Assembly: GCA_002401195.1 (NCBI GenBank)
Contig: NVSI01000016.1
Location: forward strand, 3,509-14,057
Reading direction: 5' to 3'
DNA from: Alphaproteobacteria bacterium
GTDB lineage: Bacteria > Pseudomonadota > Alphaproteobacteria > Micavibrionales > UBA1664
DNA length: 10,549 nucleotides
Shown piece by piece: positions 7,397-10,549 of this stretch (the stretch's first letter is position 1; each line of letters starts with the position of its first letter). Both the position numbers and the translations under genes were made by a program. The notes beneath the pieces were generated by a model. It saw only the letters and a program-made list of their open reading frames with translations, had not been told where the DNA came from and ran no database searches.

Positions 7397-8272
7397 ATGT
7401 CACACACTAGCGCACCTCAGTCTATGAATCTACATCAAAACAAACTTGATGCAGGGCTTTATTGCGTCCCAACCCCGATTGGAAATTTGGGCGATATCAC
7501 GCTGCGCGGCCTAGATGTCTTGCGGTCTTGCGATATGATTGTGTGTGAAGATAGCCGCATGACGGGACGCCTTTTAAAGGCGTATGATATCCCGTCGAAA
7601 AAGAAAATTATTTACAATGATCACGCGTCGATTGAAACGCGCGACTATATTGTGTCTCTTGTGGCGGAAGGGCGTATTTTGGCGTTGGTTAGCGACGCGG
7701 GGACGCCGCTTATTTCGGATCCTGGATACAAGCTTGTCCGGGCGTGTTTTGATGCGGGCGTTTATGTCACGGCCTTGCCTGGGTCGAACGCGGTTTTACC
7801 GGCGATACAGCTTTCGGGGTTGCCGTCCGATGTCTTTACGTTCGCTGGGTTTTTACCGCGCAAGGTTTCGGCGGTAGGGAAAATGATCAGTGAATATAGC
7901 GCCGCGCCCGAGACATTGATTTTTTATGATACGGCGTCGCGGATATTGAAAAATTTAAAGGCGATGAGGGATGTTTTGGGAGATCGGCAGATTGCGGTTG
8001 TTCGCGAAATTTCTAAACTATACGAAGAGTCGATCCGCGGAACGATATCGGACGTGATCGACAGAATTTCTGGTAATGCAATTAAGGGAGAAATCGTTAT
8101 TGTCGTTGAGGGCGCGCAAAAATCGGATGAAGATTTTGATGTGCCTGCATTGATCCGCTCGGCCTTGTCGACAGGTGAAAGCGTAAAAGAATTGGCGGCG
8201 CGGCTTGCGTCCGATACGGGACAAAAGAAAAAAGACATTTATAATTTGGCGATAAAGTTACGCGATGAATAG
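7397..8272 (+). CDS. rsmI: 16S rRNA (cytidine1402-2'-O)-methyltransferase RsmI
   Basis: Uses S-adenosylmethionine to 2'-O-methylate C1402 in the decoding centre of 16S rRNA. The 291-residue protein shows the class III (tetrapyrrole-methylase-like) fold with GLYCVPTPIGNLGDIT (20-35), CEDSR (50-54), YNDHASIETR (73-82), LALVSDAGTPLISDPG (95-110) and TALPGSNAVLPAIQLSGLP, all characteristic of RsmI. The C-terminal GQKKKDIYNLAIKL matches the family end. Length agrees with E. coli RsmI (286). The ATG at 7397 has no evident Shine-Dalgarno. An in-frame ATG at 7424 (codon 10) also fits, since homology begins near residue 19, so the start is uncertain. It is the first gene of an operon with yraN, a BON lipoprotein and a SirB1-family gene, and overlaps yraN by 8 bases. 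Confidence 0.96.
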   Translation: MSHTSAPQSMNLHQNKLDAGLYCVPTPIGNLGDITLRGLDVLRSCDMIVCEDSRMTGRLLKAYDIPSKKKIIYNDHASIETRDYIVSLVAEGRILALVSDAGTPLISDPGYKLVRACFDAGVYVTALPGSNAVLPAIQLSGLPSDVFTFAGFLPRKVSAVGKMISEYSAAPETLIFYDTASRILKNLKAMRDVLGDRQIAVVREISKLYEESIRGTISDVIDRISGNAIKGEIVIVVEGAQKSDEDFDVPALIRSALSTGESVKELAARLASDTGQKKKDIYNLAIKLRDE

Positions 8273-8612
8273 TTATCGTCGCGGTTTATGGGCGGAATAT
8301 TACGCGGTGGCCTTTTTGTTGTGTAAAGGGTATTGGCCGCGGGCCTTGCGATATAAAACGAAAGTCGGCGAAGTTGATTTGATCGTTACGAGGGGGAACG
8401 CGCGCGTGTTTGTTGAGGTGAAATACCGTAAAAATGCCGAAGACGCGGCCTATGCGATCACGCCAAAATCACGTCTAAGAATTCGACGCGCGGCGGAGCA
8501 GTATCTCTTGGAAAAAACAAATGAATCGCCTAGGCTTGATGCTGTTACACGGTTTGATGTCGTGATCGTTTCGAATAACTTTTTAATAAAGCACATAAAG
8601 AATGCATTCTAA
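8265..8612 (+). CDS. yraN: YraN/UPF0102 family endonuclease-like protein
   Basis: A small protein with the restriction-endonuclease (PD-(D/E)XK) fold. Its cellular role is not established; the family is often linked to DNA or RNA processing. The 115 residues contain RGLWAEYYAVAFLL (Glu11), VGEVDLIV (34-41, Asp38) and VFVEVKYR (48-55, Glu51 and Lys53). Together these form the D-x12-E-x-K active site typical of UPF0102. Length is normal for the family. The ATG lies within the last codons of rsmI (8-base overlap), and the stop overlaps the next start by 11 bases, so translation is probably coupled across the three genes. The rsmI-yraN order is the same as in many proteobacteria. Confidence 0.93.
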   Translation: MNSYRRGLWAEYYAVAFLLCKGYWPRALRYKTKVGEVDLIVTRGNARVFVEVKYRKNAEDAAYAITPKSRLRIRRAAEQYLLEKTNESPRLDAVTRFDVVIVSNNFLIKHIKNAF

Positions 8613-9249
8613 TACATTGATAAAAATAAGATTTTTGGCACTGGCCGTTTTGTGTTCTGTGGCTGTGTCTGGCTGTACTGGCCTTGGCGTGGCGACCACT
8701 GCGGGCGCGGCGGGCGGTATTGCCGCGGCGCGTGAAGGCGGTTTCAGGCAAACTGTGATTGATATGCGCATTCAGCTTGAGACAAATGACCTGTGGTTCA
8801 AATATGATGTTGAGGCGTTTAGTAAGCTCAATATGAGTGTGGAGCAGGGGCGTGTCCTTGTGACGGGCGTTGTGCAAAATCCAGATCACCGCGTAGAGGC
8901 GATCCGTTTGGCATGGCAACCCGAGGGCGTTGTGCAAGTGATTAATGAGGTTCGCGTGGCGGAAAGCGATGGTTTTTCAGGCTTTGCGCGCGATACGATT
9001 ATAGCGACAAATCTTCGTCGGAAGCTGATTTTTGATAAGGATATCCAATCGATTAATTACACAATCGATACGGTTCAGGGGACTGTTTATTTGATGGGGA
9101 TTGCCCAAGATCGCGCGGAACTTAATAAGGTGATTGCGCATACGCGTGATACGTCTTATGTGCGTCAAGTCGTCTCTTACGTGAAACTGGCGGGTGAACC
9201 GATCGAAAATATGGGTGATCCTGTCGTGTCACAATCGGCAGAACTTTAA
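8602..9249 (+). CDS. BON-domain lipoprotein, DolP (YraP)-like
   Basis: An envelope lipoprotein, probably in the outer membrane. E. coli DolP (YraP) helps maintain outer-membrane integrity and binds anionic phospholipid. The 215-residue protein has a signal peptide ending in VSGC (lipidated Cys25), an Ala/Gly-rich linker (27-47) and two BON domains (about 50-118 and 128-195). Each ends in a recognisable strand pair (GRVLVTGVV at 83-91, GTVYLMGIA at 160-168). A short polar tail follows. This domain layout and the position after rsmI-yraN match E. coli yraP, although diaA, which lies between yraN and yraP there, is absent. The ATG overlaps the yraN stop by 11 bases and has only a weak AAAG upstream. 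The equivalent of the functional phospholipid-binding residues was not verified. Confidence 0.88.
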   Translation: MHSNTLIKIRFLALAVLCSVAVSGCTGLGVATTAGAAGGIAAAREGGFRQTVIDMRIQLETNDLWFKYDVEAFSKLNMSVEQGRVLVTGVVQNPDHRVEAIRLAWQPEGVVQVINEVRVAESDGFSGFARDTIIATNLRRKLIFDKDIQSINYTIDTVQGTVYLMGIAQDRAELNKVIAHTRDTSYVRQVVSYVKLAGEPIENMGDPVVSQSAEL

Positions 9250-9252
9250 ATT

Positions 9253-10113
9253 ATGACAGATAATTTTTCTGATCCTGCGTCTGCGCGCGATTATTTGTGC
9301 ATCTCTGGGGCTTTGCCTGATCAAAATATTGATCTTTTTGAATGCGCCTTGGCCTTGGCGGCCGTTCATCGTCCGTCTGTTGTCATTGATAAATACCGTC
9401 AACATTTTCAAAAAATATGTGACGATTTGCGCGTGGAATTTGACGCGTTATGTGCAAAAAACAACGGAGATTCTGCGACTGTTCAGGCGGAATCGTTGCG
9501 CGCGGTTATGACGCGTGATAACGGTTATGCAGGTGATGTTGTCGATTACGATAATTTGCAAAATGTCGATTTGATGCGCGTCATTGACCGTCGTTTGGGG
9601 ATGCCGATCACATTGTCGATTTTGGCGGTGTCGGCGTGCCGTTCAATGGGGTGGGACGCAGATGGATTGAATTTTCCTGGGCATTTTATTATGCGCCTTG
9701 AAAAAGACGGGGAGCGTTTGATCGTTGATCCGTTTCAGGGGTGTAAAGTTTTGCAAGCCTCTGATTTACGGCAGATATTAAAATCTAATGTTGGCGAGGA
9801 AGCCGAACTTTCGGGTGATTATTATGAGCCGTGTACGGCTCGAGAGACGTTGCTCCGCCTACAAAATAATATCAAATTCCGCCTGATTGATACCGAACAT
9901 TACCAAGAGGCGTTGGAAATTGTTGATCTAATGACGCTGGTTGCGCCGGATGATTACCGACTTGATTTGGATATGGCTGTTCTTTTGTCACGTCTTGAAA
10001 GGCCTCGCGCCGCCGTGGAGCATATCGGAAGATATATCGAAAAGACATCAGATGACGAGGAAAAGGCCGAGGCCGAAGCGTTCTTGTTGGAATTGAAATC
10101 AATACTCCATTGA
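9253..10113 (+). CDS. SirB1-family transglutaminase-like/TPR protein
   Basis: A cytoplasmic protein of the SirB1 (YchA) family, whose biochemical role is not established. The 286-residue protein carries the family core: VIDRRLGMPITLSILAVSA (110-128), GLNFPGHFIMRL (138-149) and LIVDPFQG (156-163). Conserved His144 and Asp159 occupy the His and Asp positions of a transglutaminase-like triad. The N-terminal part (25-100) is helical. The C-terminal 85 residues form TPR-like helices (LLRLQNNIKFRLIDTEHYQEA and onward). It starts 3 bases after the stop of the BON lipoprotein gene, so it is most likely the last gene of the rsmI operon. In other bacteria sirB1 often sits near prfA/prmC, so its location here is less usual. 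Its stop overlaps the promoter of the next gene. Confidence 0.88.
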   Translation: MTDNFSDPASARDYLCISGALPDQNIDLFECALALAAVHRPSVVIDKYRQHFQKICDDLRVEFDALCAKNNGDSATVQAESLRAVMTRDNGYAGDVVDYDNLQNVDLMRVIDRRLGMPITLSILAVSACRSMGWDADGLNFPGHFIMRLEKDGERLIVDPFQGCKVLQASDLRQILKSNVGEEAELSGDYYEPCTARETLLRLQNNIKFRLIDTEHYQEALEIVDLMTLVAPDDYRLDLDMAVLLSRLERPRAAVEHIGRYIEKTSDDEEKAEAEAFLLELKSILH

Positions 10114-10138
10114 CGATATGGTAATAAGCCTCTATTGT
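10110..10138 (+). promoter_or_regulatory. Sigma-70-type promoter for the sigma factor gene
   Basis: TTGACG (10110-10115), an exact 17-base spacer, then TATTGT (10133-10138) fit the sigma-70 consensus well. The -35 element overlaps the stop codon of the SirB1-family gene. Transcription would start near 10144-10146, about 20 bases before the ATG at 10164. This makes the sigma factor independent of the upstream operon. Confidence 0.55.
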
Positions 10139-10156
10139 TCAAGGGAATAAATAGAG
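10130..10156 (+). repeat. Inverted repeat around the sigma factor start region
   Basis: CTCTATT (10130-10136) and AATAGAG (10150-10156) are perfect 7-base inverted copies, 13 bases apart. The left arm overlaps the -10 element, and the right arm contains the AGAG purine run that serves as the ribosome site 7 bases before the ATG. It could be an operator, or in a read-through transcript a hairpin that hides the ribosome site. Function is inferred only. Confidence 0.45.
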
Positions 10157-10163
10157 ATTTGAA

Positions 10164-10549
10164 ATGTCATCACAAAATGCACAAATTCTTGGTGAAGAGG
10201 CCGGCCGTATCCGCAGGGATGGGCGGTCGAAAGACAGGTTGTCGAAAAAAGAGGAGAACGAATTAATTCGCCGCTATAAGGCAGGAGACAAGGCCGCGGG
10301 CGATAAAATCATTGTGATTTTTAGGACTTTGGTGGTTTCCATTGCACAGAGGTATACAGGTTATAAATATGCCGCCGATGACATGATCCAAGACGGCAAT
10401 ATCGGGCTGTGTAAGGCTCTTGAAAAATTTGATCCAGATAAAGGTTTTCGGTTCTCAACATATGCGGTGCATCATATTCGCTCAGAGATTTTGAGGTCGG
10501 CCCAAATGAATGCAAATATTGTAAAAATGCCAACGGATGGAGATGCGAC
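10164..10549 (+). CDS. RNA polymerase sigma-70-family factor, RpoH (sigma-32)-like, 3'-truncated by window edge
   Basis: Directs RNA polymerase core to a set of promoters; sigma-32 types control heat-shock genes. The visible 128 residues hold an N-terminal region with ENELIRRYKAGDKAAGDKII (31-50, region 1.2/2.1), LVVSIAQRYTGY (56-67), DDMIQDGNIGLCKALEKFDP (72-91, region 2.2 core-binding) and GFRFSTYAVHHIRSEILRS (94-112, region 2.3-2.4), then NIVKMPTDGDA. GNIGL--A--FDP-KGFR-STYA is diagnostic of primary-like sigma factors. ILRS and -VKM recall sigma-32, so RpoH-like is my best guess. Unusually, the Trp-Trp pair normally following STYA-- is His-His, and about three extra residues separate ILRS from VKM. 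Regions 3 and 4 and the RpoH box lie beyond the window. The ATG at 10164 has AGAG 7 bases upstream and its own promoter. Confidence 0.82.
   Translation, partial: MSSQNAQILGEEAGRIRRDGRSKDRLSKKEENELIRRYKAGDKAAGDKIIVIFRTLVVSIAQRYTGYKYAADDMIQDGNIGLCKALEKFDPDKGFRFSTYAVHHIRSEILRSAQMNANIVKMPTDGDA

Noticed and set aside
1..10549. Mobile elements, CRISPR arrays, toxin-antitoxin or defence genes
   Set aside because: No transposase, integrase, regularly spaced repeats, small paired toxin-like genes or abrupt change in composition was seen.

Overview
The window looks like ordinary chromosomal DNA of a Gram-negative bacterium, most likely an alphaproteobacterium. The evidence is two lipoprotein signal peptides, an LpoA-like/RsmI/YraN/BON-lipoprotein neighbourhood, a glyoxalase I tail (EPW-SMGNTG-W) of a kind I associate with Alphaproteobacteria, and a sigma-32-like sigma factor. 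Base composition is moderate (mid-40s % GC by eye) and even across genes. I see no insertion sequence, phage gene, tRNA, rRNA or CRISPR array. No gene-free stretch exceeds about 70 bases.

Layout. (1) 2-505, plus: 3' part of an AhpD-type peroxidase-reducing protein, cut by the window edge and followed by a strong intrinsic terminator. (2) 4652-559, minus: a tight three-gene operon of an MBOAT O-acyltransferase, a membrane-anchored SGNH-like acyl-transfer/esterase protein, and a large MscS-type mechanosensitive channel. The last two are joined by a TAATG stop/start overlap. (3) 4700-6164, plus: glyoxalase I, then a RimK-type ATP-grasp ligase with its own good sigma-70 promoter. (4) 7366-6113, minus: an LpoA-like lipoprotein that collides tail to tail with the ligase gene (52 shared bases). 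(5) 7397-10113, plus: divergent operon rsmI - yraN - BON lipoprotein (DolP-like) - SirB1-family protein, with overlaps or gaps of only a few bases. (6) 10164-end, plus: 5' part of a sigma-70-family factor resembling RpoH, with its own promoter and an inverted repeat in its leader.

How the genes work together. The MBOAT and SGNH proteins form the usual two-part machine that moves acyl groups (typically acetyl) across the inner membrane onto an envelope polymer. The coupled MscS channel suggests a link to osmotic or envelope stress. The LpoA-like and DolP-like lipoproteins belong to the outer membrane/peptidoglycan maintenance set long known to sit beside rsmI and yraN in Enterobacteria. AhpD, glyoxalase I and the sigma factor add an oxidative/electrophile/heat stress flavour, but no direct regulatory link between these blocks is visible.

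Nothing here is a clear-cut new system. The best leads are the MBOAT-SGNH-MscS operon, the sigma factor whose usual paired tryptophans are replaced by His-His, the ligase of unknown substrate, and the convergent gene overlap.
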